The notes below the pieces were generated by a model. That model saw nothing but the letters and a program-made list of their open reading frames with translations. It searched no databases and had not been told where the DNA came from. This document shows, piece by piece, positions 33,956 to 42,070 of a DNA stretch of 64,000 nt. Origin of the DNA: CAYYJR01 sp964472305 (GTDB lineage Bacteria; Armatimonadota; Hebobacteria; CAIYQO01). How positions within the stretch are numbered: the stretch's first letter is position 1; every line of letters starts with the position of its first letter. The stretch is taken from NCBI GenBank assembly GCA_964472305.1, contig CAYYJR010000005.1, forward strand, positions 62,001 through 126,000, written 5' to 3'. The position numbers were made by a program, and so were the translations under genes.

Positions 33956-34329
33956 AATAGCGCTCCCCGTGAAAAATGTAATCGCTGCCCATGATAGCAC
34001 AGACACGCAGCGGGTGTAAGCACGGCAGCCATGGCGTTTCGCGTTGTATTACGGTATATTCTCCATGACGGACGTGCTCAAGCAAACGACTTGATGTTGC
34101 ACTGCGACGTCGGTCGTTTGAGGAATGCGGGAGGGAACGGTGGGTGCGACTGTTGACCGGAAATGGCAGAGCGAATGCGCGGATGCGAACGATCAGTTGC
34201 ATCGCCGTCCGTGTCATCCTTTTCTTCGGCCATTCGATCAATGGTGGTCTTTCGTCTTGCGAGGAAAACTGTTACAATACCTGTGTCATTGACAGATGGC
34301 GCATGTCGTATATGCAAGGAGATTCACGG

Positions 34330-35502
34330 GTGGCTGATCGCACATATCTTTTTACCTCTGAATCGGTGACAGAGGGGCACCCCGACAAGGTGGCCGATCA
34401 AATTTCCGACGCCGTGCTCGATACGTTGCTCGCGCAGGATCCCTATTCGCGGGTGGCTTGCGAGACACTGGTAACGACAAATTTGGTCGTTGTGGCGGGG
34501 GAAACGACCAGCAAAGGTGTGGTGGACGTCGAGCGCGTGGCGCGCCGGACGATGGCCGACATCGGCTATGACGCTGCCACGGGATTCGATGCCGCCACCG
34601 TGCCCATCAATAACATCATGCAGCCACAGTCGCCGGACATCGCCATGGGCGTGGATGTCGGCGGGGCGGGCGACCAGGGCATGATGTTCGGATTTGCCTG
34701 CGTGGAGACACCGGAATTAATGCCGGCGCCAATTCAGTGGGCGCATATGCTGGCCAAACGGTTGGCGGCGGTGCGCAAGGATGGCACACTGTCCTATTTG
34801 CGTCCCGACGGCAAGACTCAGGTCACGATTGCTTACGACGGCTTTCGTCCGGTGCGCATCGATAAAGTGTTGATTTCCAGCCACCACGCCGAAAGCGTCT
34901 CGCTCGAACAGATGCGCCGCGACCTGATGGAGTACGTGGTGCAGCCGATCCTCGCGCCGACCGGCTTGCTGGATGCCCAGACCATATTGCTGGTGAACCC
35001 TACCGGCGCCTTCACCGTGGGTGGCCCGTGTGCCGATACCGGTCTGACAGGCCGGAAAATCATCGTGGATACCTACGGCGGCATGGCGCGGCATGGCGGC
35101 GGGGCGTTTTCCGGTAAAGATCCCACGAAGGTGGATCGCAGCGCAGCCTACATGATGCGCTATATCGCCAAGAATCTGGTGGCCGCCGGCGTGGCCGACC
35201 GCCTGGAACTGCAGATTGCCTATGCCATCGGCGAGGCCTGTCCGTTAGGCGTGTCGGTGCAGACATACGGCACCGGGCACCTGGATGACATCGATATCAC
35301 GCATCTGGTCTGTAACTGCTTCGATCTCACCCCCAAGGGCATCATCGAGCAACTCGACCTGCGCCGTCCGCAATATCTGGGCACCGCGGCGTACGGCCAT
35401 TTCGGCCGTACCGATCTGGACGTGCGTTGGGAGAAGCTGGACCGGGCGGAAGCGATTGCCAGCAAGGCTGGCACGCGCCCGCTGGCGCTGGCGCTGGCGT
35501 AA
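34330..35502 (+). CDS. metK: S-adenosylmethionine synthetase
   Basis: 390 residues. It makes AdoMet from methionine and ATP. The start YLFTSESVTEGHPDKVADQI is the family hallmark, GAGDQGMMFGFAC the ATP-binding hexapeptide region, and GGGAFSGKDPTKVDRSAAYM the P-loop-like C-terminal motif. The GTG at 34330 follows AAGGAG at eight bases and starts directly at the conserved N-terminus; 62 codons of open frame upstream are not family-like. A TACAAT box at 34273-34278 may be the -10 element. I saw no convincing SAM riboswitch in the ~50-nt leader. A strong bidirectional hairpin follows. Confidence 0.97.
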   Translation: MADRTYLFTSESVTEGHPDKVADQISDAVLDTLLAQDPYSRVACETLVTTNLVVVAGETTSKGVVDVERVARRTMADIGYDAATGFDAATVPINNIMQPQSPDIAMGVDVGGAGDQGMMFGFACVETPELMPAPIQWAHMLAKRLAAVRKDGTLSYLRPDGKTQVTIAYDGFRPVRIDKVLISSHHAESVSLEQMRRDLMEYVVQPILAPTGLLDAQTILLVNPTGAFTVGGPCADTGLTGRKIIVDTYGGMARHGGGAFSGKDPTKVDRSAAYMMRYIAKNLVAAGVADRLELQIAYAIGEACPLGVSVQTYGTGHLDDIDITHLVCNCFDLTPKGIIEQLDLRRPQYLGTAAYGHFGRTDLDVRWEKLDRAEAIASKAGTRPLALALA

Positions 35503-35527
35503 GCACGCCGCCACAGACACACATGTT

Positions 35528-35556
35528 ACGAGGCGGCGCAGCGTGCGCCGCCTCGT
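35528..35556. terminator. Bidirectional terminator hairpin between metK and the dprA-like gene
   Basis: A perfect 13-bp stem, ACGAGGCGGCGCA (35528-35540) with TGCGCCGCCTCGT (35544-35556), around a GCG loop, between convergent genes. It is followed by GCGTTTGGTG, close to the bases after the serC hairpin. Confidence 0.75.
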
Positions 35557-35570
35557 GGCGTTTGGTGGGA

Positions 35571-36224
35571 TTACATGGCCAGCACGCCTTGCCGTTCCGC
35601 CGACGGCGCATGCGTACAGAGTTGCTCCAGTCGCACTGCGGCGGCGTGTATTTCGATGGTTTCCGCGCCGTATTTCGTCAGTGCATGACAGCCCGACTGC
35701 CATCGCGATTCAGGCCATGGGGTGGTGAGCACCGGAATGCCCAGTCGCCGCGCGTGGGCAGCCGCGGCCAATGCGCCCCCGGGCGTGCCGGTTTGCACCA
35801 CCCACACCGCGGCGGCCAACTCGGCAATCCAGCGATTGCGCGCCAGCAGCGTCGCGCGGGTGAGCAGTGTTTCCGGCGGGAAGGAAGAAACAAGGGCGCC
35901 GCGCTGGGCGATCACCTCGGCCAGTGCCGCATGTTGCGCCGGGTAGATCGCTGCGTCTAATCCATGCCCCAGTACCGCCACCGTGCGCCCACCGCCGGCC
36001 AGGCACCCGCGATGCGCGGCAGCGTCGATGCCCAGCGCCAACCCGCTAACCACACCGATGCCCGTCTCCGCCAGCAACCGTGCCACGGCGAACGCGGCAG
36101 CGGCGGCATCCGGCGATGGCGTGCGCGTACCGACAATCGCCACTAACGGTGTCGGGATGGCACCGCGTACCGTCAAGCCGGTGGAAGAGGCTGCCGCTGT
36201 CGTGAAAGCTGTACCCATGCGCAT
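35571..36224 (-). CDS. Minimal DprA/Smf-like protein (SLOG Rossmann domain only)
   Basis: 217 residues consisting almost only of the DprA Rossmann core: LVAIVGTRTPS, GIGVVSGLALGIDAAAHRG, GRTVAVLGHGLDAAIYPAQH, GALVSSFPPET and RNRWIAELAAAVWVVQTGTP with GGALAAAAHARRLG. Full DprA, which loads RecA on incoming single-stranded DNA during transformation, also has an N-terminal SAM-like domain and often a C-terminal winged helix; both are missing. Whether it works in DNA uptake or as a nucleotide-binding SLOG protein is unclear. The start is uncertain: an ATG at 36224 is used, and a TTG at 36236 and an ATG at 36218 are also possible. Confidence 0.78.
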   Translation of the reverse strand: MRMGTAFTTAAASSTGLTVRGAIPTPLVAIVGTRTPSPDAAAAAFAVARLLAETGIGVVSGLALGIDAAAHRGCLAGGGRTVAVLGHGLDAAIYPAQHAALAEVIAQRGALVSSFPPETLLTRATLLARNRWIAELAAAVWVVQTGTPGGALAAAAHARRLGIPVLTTPWPESRWQSGCHALTKYGAETIEIHAAAVRLEQLCTHAPSAERQGVLAM

Positions 36225-36327
36225 ATATGTTCGCAATCACGTGTTCTCTTCCTCTTGCCTGGATGTTTTTTAATCTGGTGTTTGCCGGGGAGGCAGGAAC
36301 CCATGGCGCGATGGCTGGGGGAGGGTG

Positions 36328-37518
36328 TTATTTTGTTGCACGAGCCATAATATCTCGTACACGTTGGAGCACTTCGTGCATATCGTCCGCCTCCAGTGTG
36401 GGATGTACAAGAAACATCAGTGAGGAATTTCCAAGTTCGGCGGCCATTGGCAGGCGCTGTGTCGGTTGCATGTTGACATTCGCAAATGCATCTTCCCGAT
36501 AGATTTCGCTACAACTGCCAGTTCCCGCGAAGCAGTTCACGCGTTGTGTCCTGAGTTCGGTGCTGATGCGGTCGCGGTTCCAGCCATAGCGCAGACGTTC
36601 TGGTCGAACGTATGTGTAATACTTGTAGTAGGCGTGTTGCAGATGCGTCGGCGGGATAGTGACGCGCAGGCCAGGCATCTCGGAAAATCCCTCGGTCAGG
36701 ATGCCGGCTAACTGGCGGCGTTTTTCGCTCCACATCGGCAACTTCCAGAGTTGTACTCGTCCAATAGCCGCTTGCATTTCGGTTAACCGCCAATTTGAGC
36801 CAAACGTGCGGTGCAGCCAGCGAAATTCTCGAGAGGGATTGGGTTGCATCGCCAATTCATAATCTTTGCCATGGTCTTTGTAAGACCAGGCTTTCGCCCA
36901 GACGGTCTCATCGTTGGTTGTCAGCATTCCGCCTTCACCGCCGGTCGTCATGATTTTATCCTGACAGAATGACCAGGCGGCAGCATGGCCCAGAGAACCT
37001 ACTGGGCGTCCCCGATAGGTTGCCCCATGGCTTTGCGCGCAATCCTCAATCACGTACAGGTTCTTCTGCGCGGCCAGTTCCGCCACAGCATCCATTTCAC
37101 ATGGCCAACCAGCCAGGTGTACGGTGATAATCGCGCGAGTCCGTGGAGTCAACGCGGCAGCGACGGTGTCGGCTGTTATATTCCCGCTGTCCCGATCGAC
37201 GTCAGCAAATATGGGAATGAGGCCGCGGGTGACGACAGCGCTGGCGGAGGCGATGAAAGTGCGGGGAGTGACGATGACGTGGTCGCCGGGTTCGAGATCG
37301 AGCGCATGCAGCGCGAGTTCCAGTGCCACGGTACCGTTAGCCAATGCGACCGCATGGTCGCATGCCATCATCCGGGCGAATTCCTGCTCGAAGAGTCGGC
37401 CTTCCTGACCGGTCCAGTAGTTGATATTTCCGGAACGCAATACGGTTGTCGCCGCATCGATTTCATCCTGAGCAATCACCGGCCAGGTTCTGGTGGATGT
37501 CTGTGTATTGCTGATCAT
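36328..37518 (-). CDS. DegT/DnrJ/EryC1/StrS family sugar aminotransferase
   Basis: 396 residues. PLP-dependent transfer of an amino group to a keto-sugar nucleotide. GNINYWTGQEGRLFEQEFA and ALANGTVALELALHAL open the fold; DCAQSHGATYRGRPVGSLG and WSFCQDKIMTTGGEGGML hold the PLP Asp and the Schiff-base Lys; FGSNWRLTEMQAAIGRVQL follows. This subgroup is common in surface polysaccharide clusters. It is the last gene of the leftward unit (capE to here), separated from the PglD-like gene by a 184-bp gap in which I see nothing. With PglD- and PglC-like neighbours, a 4-amino-4,6-dideoxy sugar (bacillosamine-like) is a likely product, by inference. Confidence 0.88.
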   Translation of the reverse strand: MISNTQTSTRTWPVIAQDEIDAATTVLRSGNINYWTGQEGRLFEQEFARMMACDHAVALANGTVALELALHALDLEPGDHVIVTPRTFIASASAVVTRGLIPIFADVDRDSGNITADTVAAALTPRTRAIITVHLAGWPCEMDAVAELAAQKNLYVIEDCAQSHGATYRGRPVGSLGHAAAWSFCQDKIMTTGGEGGMLTTNDETVWAKAWSYKDHGKDYELAMQPNPSREFRWLHRTFGSNWRLTEMQAAIGRVQLWKLPMWSEKRRQLAGILTEGFSEMPGLRVTIPPTHLQHAYYKYYTYVRPERLRYGWNRDRISTELRTQRVNCFAGTGSCSEIYREDAFANVNMQPTQRLPMAAELGNSSLMFLVHPTLEADDMHEVLQRVRDIMARATK

Positions 37519-37702
37519 CGGGCATCTCCAACGGTGTCTGGGCTATCAGTATGCCGGTATTCATCAGTCGAGTGTCATGTCAGCATAGCATAGGAATGCC
37601 GTTGGCGCAACCGAATGTCGGCTGGCGACAGGTAGGATTCCTCGGGGTATCCGCGGCAAGTGCGCAGATACACCGTGATGAATATGCTGTTCCATAAACG
37701 GG

Positions 37703-38335
37703 TTACGCGTTTGCTGTGGGATCCATGCCGTGGATGCGGGCAGGATTGCCATAGGCGACGACAGCATCGGGAAAATCGTGGATCACTACGGATCCGGCGC
37801 CGATGATTGCATTCGCGCCGATCGAAATCCCCGGACGAGCGCAACTGCCGACACCCATTAACGTGCCCGCGCCAATGGTGATGCCACCGGCGAGATGGAC
37901 ACCGGGGGCGATGTGAGCAAAGGAGCCCAGCGTACAATCATGATCGACCGAGCAGGCAGTATTCAGGATACATCCGGCGCCGATCCTCGTCCGCGCGTTA
38001 ACTGCTGTCTGGGCCAGGATGATGACACCCGCGCCGATTATGACGCTTGGGGAGATGACGGCGCTCGGATGAATCAGGGTAAGAAGACGCCACTGCCGTG
38101 CTGACGCTAGCGTGGCAATGGCTTCGCGCGCGTGATTATCTCCTATTCCGAGTGACGCGACGGCCCCGGCGGGCAGGGCGTCATACCCGCCGAGCACTGG
38201 CCAGTGGAGCACTTGCGTACCGTGTCGCGCGTGATCGGCATCGATAAAGCCGGCAATATGATACCCGAGCAATGCAGCCAATTCGGCGACCACGACGCCA
38301 TGTCCTCCCGCGCCGATGATATAGAGTTCAGACAT
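37703..38335 (-). CDS. Sugar O/N-acyltransferase, PglD/NeuD family
   Basis: 210 residues. The N-terminal Rossmann-like part binds the UDP-sugar (LYIIGAGGHGVVVAELAALL, HIAGFIDAD), and the C-terminal left-handed beta-helix of hexapeptide repeats binds acetyl-CoA (VIIGAGVIILAQTAVNARTR, HDCTLGSFAHIAPGVHLAG). The conserved catalytic His of PglD corresponds to VDHDCTLG. It acetylates the 4-amino group of UDP-4-amino sugars, or a hydroxyl in NeuD. It starts 5 bp after the stop of the PglC-like gene, so it is co-transcribed. The pair aminotransferase plus acetyltransferase fits a bacillosamine-type route. Confidence 0.88.
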   Translation of the reverse strand: MSELYIIGAGGHGVVVAELAALLGYHIAGFIDADHARHGTQVLHWPVLGGYDALPAGAVASLGIGDNHAREAIATLASARQWRLLTLIHPSAVISPSVIIGAGVIILAQTAVNARTRIGAGCILNTACSVDHDCTLGSFAHIAPGVHLAGGITIGAGTLMGVGSCARPGISIGANAIIGAGSVVIHDFPDAVVAYGNPARIHGMDPTANA

Positions 38336-38340
38336 ATACT

Positions 38341-39117
38341 TTACCCCATCCTGCTGGATGATTCGTCAGGCGCGAGCTCTGCTGTCGCTTGACCCATGAA
38401 TACCGGCATTGTGGCTTCCCCCGCCGCGGAGATGCCTTCGCGTTTTATAACCTTCACCACAGTCAACCAGAGAATGGTGAGATCCAATAGGAGTGACTGA
38501 TGATCGACGTACCACACATCCAATTCGAATCGTTTCTCCCAGGAAATGGCATTCCGACCGTTTACCTGCGCCCATCCGGTGATGCCAGGTCGCACCTCAT
38601 GTCGGCGCGCCTGTTCCGGTGAATAGCGTTCCAGATACTCGACCAATAATGGGCGGGGGCCCACCAGACTCATCTCTCCCCGCAACACGTTCCAGAGTTG
38701 CGGTAATTCATCCAGGCTGGTCGCACGCACAAAGCGCCCTACCGGAGTTAAACGTTGGGCATCGGGCAACAGTTGACCATCCCGCCCGACGGCTTGCCGC
38801 ATGGTGCGAAATTTGTTGAGGGTAAAGATGCGTCCGCGGTATCCGGGCCGGCGCTGGCGAAACAGCACGGGGCATCCCATTGAACAGACAATCAACAATG
38901 CGATGAGCAACAATACCGGCGCGGTGACCAGCAAGAGGATGGCAGATACCAATATGTCCATAACGCGTTTCATTCGGTGTTCACTCGTCACAACTGTATT
39001 GAGCGGATCGGCTGCATAAGCGAATAAGGCCGTACTCTTCGCGAATGTATGCCGATGCATGTGTTTCAATCCGGTAGATCTCCAGTAATCGATGACCAGC
39101 CGGGCACATGCGATCAC
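38341..39117 (-). CDS. Initiating sugar-phosphate transferase (PglC/WcaJ-like, polyprenyl-P glycosyl-1-phosphate transferase)
   Basis: 258 residues. It transfers a sugar-1-phosphate from UDP-sugar to undecaprenyl phosphate at the inner membrane, the first step of repeat-unit assembly. A membrane re-entrant helix is at about residues 54-76 (ILVSAILLLVTAPVLLLIAL), followed by FTLNKFRTMR, ATSLDELPQLWNVLRGEMSL with the catalytic Asp-Glu, VGPRPLLVEYLERYS and RPGITGWAQVNGRN. The GTG at 39117 overlaps the previous stop (GTGA), implying coupling. About 48 N-terminal residues exceed the minimal PglC form; an ATG at 38973 would give that form. Confidence 0.92.
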   Translation of the reverse strand: MIACARLVIDYWRSTGLKHMHRHTFAKSTALFAYAADPLNTVVTSEHRMKRVMDILVSAILLLVTAPVLLLIALLIVCSMGCPVLFRQRRPGYRGRIFTLNKFRTMRQAVGRDGQLLPDAQRLTPVGRFVRATSLDELPQLWNVLRGEMSLVGPRPLLVEYLERYSPEQARRHEVRPGITGWAQVNGRNAISWEKRFELDVWYVDHQSLLLDLTILWLTVVKVIKREGISAAGEATMPVFMGQATAELAPDESSSRMG

Positions 39118-39788
39118 AAGTGTTCGATATCACGGATCAGCATAAATGCTTCCGCGGCATGCAGGTTGACGGTGGCGCCACGCATGCATGCCAATGCTTC
39201 GATGATCGATAGCGACCGCGGATTTGGCGCTGTTTTGAGTTGTGTCTGGTAGCAGGCCATCGCAGCCAGTTTGTCAGTCAGGTAGCGTGAGATATCGATA
39301 AACACCGTCGGGATGAAGGCTTGATCGGCTTCGGGTGATGCCCATTCCGTTTCTGACAGCGTTTCGTAACAGAGAATGCGGCGAACAGGAGACTGTTCCA
39401 GTGGGCGCGCCGCCACCAGCGAAGCCATGTAAACGGCGCGGTGATCTGAATGCAGATCGCCGCGATGCGGGATGAAAATCGTATCCGCACCCAATTCCTG
39501 AATAACCTGCTTGAGTCGATCAGCGAGTTGATAGCCAGGTATGGTATCCAGCATTGGTGCGGGGAAATCGAGAAAACGCACGGATGAGACACCGAGGCGT
39601 TGATGCGCCAGCGCTAACTCGCGGCGCGTCTGTTCAATCACCGCTGGGGAAAACAACTCTGGCACACCACGCGTGACCACCACGACGAAAACGTCATCGC
39701 CATGATCGGCATAACGGGCAATTGTTCCCCCGCATCCCAGCACTTCATCATCCGGGTGGGTTGCAATGATCAGTATACGGTGTTGCAT
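39114..39788 (-). CDS. PIG-L/LmbE-family sugar N-deacetylase
   Basis: 224 residues. Zinc-dependent deacetylation of N-acetyl sugars. IIATHPDDEVLGCGGTIARY has the H-P-D-D zinc motif, and FIPHRGDLHSDHRAVYMASL the third zinc His with flanking residues. It overlaps the PglC-like gene by 4 bp and starts 6 bp after the formyltransferase gene. In this family, substrates include GlcNAc-PI, GlcNAc-Ins, N-acetyl diacylglucosamine and antibiotics. The direct pairing with a formyltransferase suggests it frees an amino group for N-formylation in this locus; that is inference. Confidence 0.88.
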   Translation of the reverse strand: MQHRILIIATHPDDEVLGCGGTIARYADHGDDVFVVVVTRGVPELFSPAVIEQTRRELALAHQRLGVSSVRFLDFPAPMLDTIPGYQLADRLKQVIQELGADTIFIPHRGDLHSDHRAVYMASLVAARPLEQSPVRRILCYETLSETEWASPEADQAFIPTVFIDISRYLTDKLAAMACYQTQLKTAPNPRSLSIIEALACMRGATVNLHAAEAFMLIRDIEHL

Positions 39789-39794
39789 AATCTG

Positions 39795-40760
39795 TTATCT
39801 CCATTCACGCCCCGGAATCACTCCCAGGCGGTCGTGTTGTTTGAGTATTTTTTGCGGTGCACACGGTGCGCCGTCGAGGTATTGTATTTCGCGGAGCAGC
39901 AGGTGGCGCCCATCACCGCAAGTGATAACGGCATCGGACTCCCAAAAATCTTGTATCTGCCCGGACGACCCCCAGTAGGGTGCATGCGACAGCAGTTCGG
40001 CCTTCCAAAGCAGAAGCGGCTTACCGTGGTACACCGTGAATGCGCCTGGGTATGGCCGCGTCGTGGCGCGGATCATTGTCCAGATGGATTCCGCGGAATT
40101 CTCCCAGGTGATATATCCGTCCGCCGGGGTGCGCTTCGCGCAATATGTTGCCCGAGTGTGATCCTGCGGCATGTGCGGGGCATTGTCGTCACGCAGATGA
40201 TGCAATGCTTCCGGCACCATCGCACGCAGACACAGAAGATGTTTATCATACAGAGTCCGCGCGGTTTCATCGGGATCAAGCGTGAAATGATGCTGCACGA
40301 GTATATCTCCACTGTCAACTCCTGCGTCCATCCAGAAGAGCGAGGCTCCCGTTTCCGTTTGGCGTTGCAGGATGGTCCAGGGAATAACCGCTCGCCCCCG
40401 GTTTAGCGGCAAGGGGGCAGGATGATACCCAATCACCCCACGGGAAGGCAGCGCCAACACCTCAGGGGTGCAGATTTGTGACCAGCCGATGACCAGCAAG
40501 TAATCCGGCGCATATACGCGGAGGCGCTCAAGTGTCTCAGGTGCGTTAATCTGCGTCGTTTCGATCACCGGGATGCCTGTCCTCACAGCCAGTGGGTATA
40601 AATCGATGTAGTCCGAATGTCGTGATGCTTTTGATTCCGGCAACGTCACTATCGCAAGCGGCGGCATCGCACAGGAGATCATGGTGTCCAGGGCGATGGC
40701 GGAGCTCTCGACAGCCCCAATGAAAATGGTTCGGATATTCATGCGCTGTTTCCTTGCCAT
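39795..40760 (-). CDS. Formyltransferase (sugar N-formyltransferase-like, methionyl-tRNA formyltransferase fold)
   Basis: 321 residues. The formyl-transferase domain is at about 8-215: GVIGYHPAPLPLNRGRAVIP holds the conserved His, and FWMDAGVDSGDILVQHHFTL the catalytic Asp. A C-terminal Fmt-like domain follows (KPLLLWKAELLSHAP). In tRNA and most sugar formyltransferases the His is preceded by Asn-x; here it is Gly-Tyr-His, so the catalytic Asn is missing or replaced. It probably transfers formyl from N10-formyltetrahydrofolate to an amino sugar. The ATG at 40760 forms TGATG with the previous stop; an ATG at 40742 with AAGGAA is equally good. Confidence 0.85.
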   Translation of the reverse strand: MARKQRMNIRTIFIGAVESSAIALDTMISCAMPPLAIVTLPESKASRHSDYIDLYPLAVRTGIPVIETTQINAPETLERLRVYAPDYLLVIGWSQICTPEVLALPSRGVIGYHPAPLPLNRGRAVIPWTILQRQTETGASLFWMDAGVDSGDILVQHHFTLDPDETARTLYDKHLLCLRAMVPEALHHLRDDNAPHMPQDHTRATYCAKRTPADGYITWENSAESIWTMIRATTRPYPGAFTVYHGKPLLLWKAELLSHAPYWGSSGQIQDFWESDAVITCGDGRHLLLREIQYLDGAPCAPQKILKQHDRLGVIPGREWR

Positions 40761-42055
40761 CAGGTGTCACCTGACATCGTATTTCGATGGTGGGCTATCC
40801 CGCGCGCTGTCAGCAATTGGGAATATAGTTGGACAAACTGCTGTGCGCCGGCAGACAGCGATAAATGACGGGTATAGTAGTCACGCCCCTGTTGCCCCAT
40901 TACCTCTCGCTCGCGTGCCGAACAAGCCGCCAAACGCAGTGCCGCATCAGCCAGCGCCCGCGGGTCTTCCGGCGCGCAACAGACGCCAGCGCCTGCCTGG
41001 GTAATCAGGTCGGCGGCATCGCCGCGCACCGCCGCCAGAATAGGACGTCCGGCCGCCAGATACGCCTGGATTTTTGAGGGAATGGTAATATTGAAGAGCG
41101 GCTGATCTTTCAATTGCACCAGCAACGCATCAGCGACGGCGAATAATTGGTTTATCGTGGCGCGGGGCTGGCGCGGAACAAACCGCACATTCGTCAAGCC
41201 CATGTCCACCGCGCGTTCTTCTAATTGCGGCTTCTCCACTCCGGCGCCTATCAGGATAAATTGAATGCGAGCTGGATGGGATAGCAACAATGCGGCGGCC
41301 TCCAATACCGTATGAAGCGCTTGCAGTGTCCCGATGTTGCCAGCGAAGAGAATCGTAAACTGTCCGGTGAATCCCCAGGCGCGCGCGCATTCAGGATCCG
41401 GCTCCAACGGCTCGCTCTCCTCGGTCCAATTATAGATCACAGAGATTTTGTGCGCATCCACACCCCGCTGCAGCAGCGTGGTTTTCATGCCGGGTGATAG
41501 CACGACGATATGGTCGGCTACTCGATAGGTATGCCGGCACCAGCGATCGAGCAGCGCCAGTGCGGCGCGATTGGAAAACATTCCGCTCGATACGAGGGTG
41601 TCCGGCCATAAATCTTGGATATCGTATACAAAGGGTAGGCCGCGAAAGCATTTGAGCCACTTTGCCGGCCAGGCGACGGTCGCGGGTGGATGGTAGATAT
41701 GCATGACGTCGGCGGGACGGGTGATCCATGGACCCAGGGTGCCAGCCGACACCGCGAAACTGAGATAATTCAGAATGCGGCCACGCGCCGAGGTATCGTG
41801 ACTCGGGTAGAGTGGCACCCGAATAACCGGCACGCCTGCCATCGTCTCGCGTTGCACCAGGCGCATGCGATACCCGGGATAGAGCGTACCCTCAGGATAA
41901 TTGGGAAATCCCGTCAACACCTCGACATCGTGACCGAGTGCCTGTATGGCGTGGATAAACGGCAGGCCTTTATAAAACGGTTCAGGATCGAACCACTGCG
42001 AGACAAAAAGAATCCGCATAGTTTGAGGGTGCTCGCTGGTATTCGTTGGCGCCAT
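40760..42055 (-). CDS. GT4 glycosyltransferase, WbuB-like (probable L-FucNAc transferase)
   Basis: 431 residues with a GT-B fold. The N-terminal MRILFVSQWFDPEPFYKGLP and VEVLTGFPNYPEGTLYPGYR are typical of WbuB-type transferases, which act with FnlA-B-C in E. coli O26 to move L-FucNAc to the lipid-linked acceptor. The nucleotide-sugar half has FTILFAGNIGTLQALHTVLE and the acidic motif near KIQAYLAAGRPILAAVRGD. It directly follows the CapG-like epimerase (15-bp gap). An ATG at 42019, at the start of the conserved sequence, is an alternative start. The donor assignment rests on resemblance and context. Confidence 0.85.
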   Translation of the reverse strand: MAPTNTSEHPQTMRILFVSQWFDPEPFYKGLPFIHAIQALGHDVEVLTGFPNYPEGTLYPGYRMRLVQRETMAGVPVIRVPLYPSHDTSARGRILNYLSFAVSAGTLGPWITRPADVMHIYHPPATVAWPAKWLKCFRGLPFVYDIQDLWPDTLVSSGMFSNRAALALLDRWCRHTYRVADHIVVLSPGMKTTLLQRGVDAHKISVIYNWTEESEPLEPDPECARAWGFTGQFTILFAGNIGTLQALHTVLEAAALLLSHPARIQFILIGAGVEKPQLEERAVDMGLTNVRFVPRQPRATINQLFAVADALLVQLKDQPLFNITIPSKIQAYLAAGRPILAAVRGDAADLITQAGAGVCCAPEDPRALADAALRLAACSAREREVMGQQGRDYYTRHLSLSAGAQQFVQLYSQLLTARGIAHHRNTMSGDT

Positions 42056-42070
42056 GGCGCCGTCACCGGA

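Noticed and set aside
34144..34329. 62-codon N-terminal extension of MetK
   Set aside because: The conserved MetK N-terminus starts at 34330 after AAGGAG; the extension is not family-like.
34270..34330. SAM riboswitch in the metK leader
   Set aside because: The leader is only about 50 nt with small weak hairpins; no SAM-I, SAM-II or SAM/SAH core was recognised.
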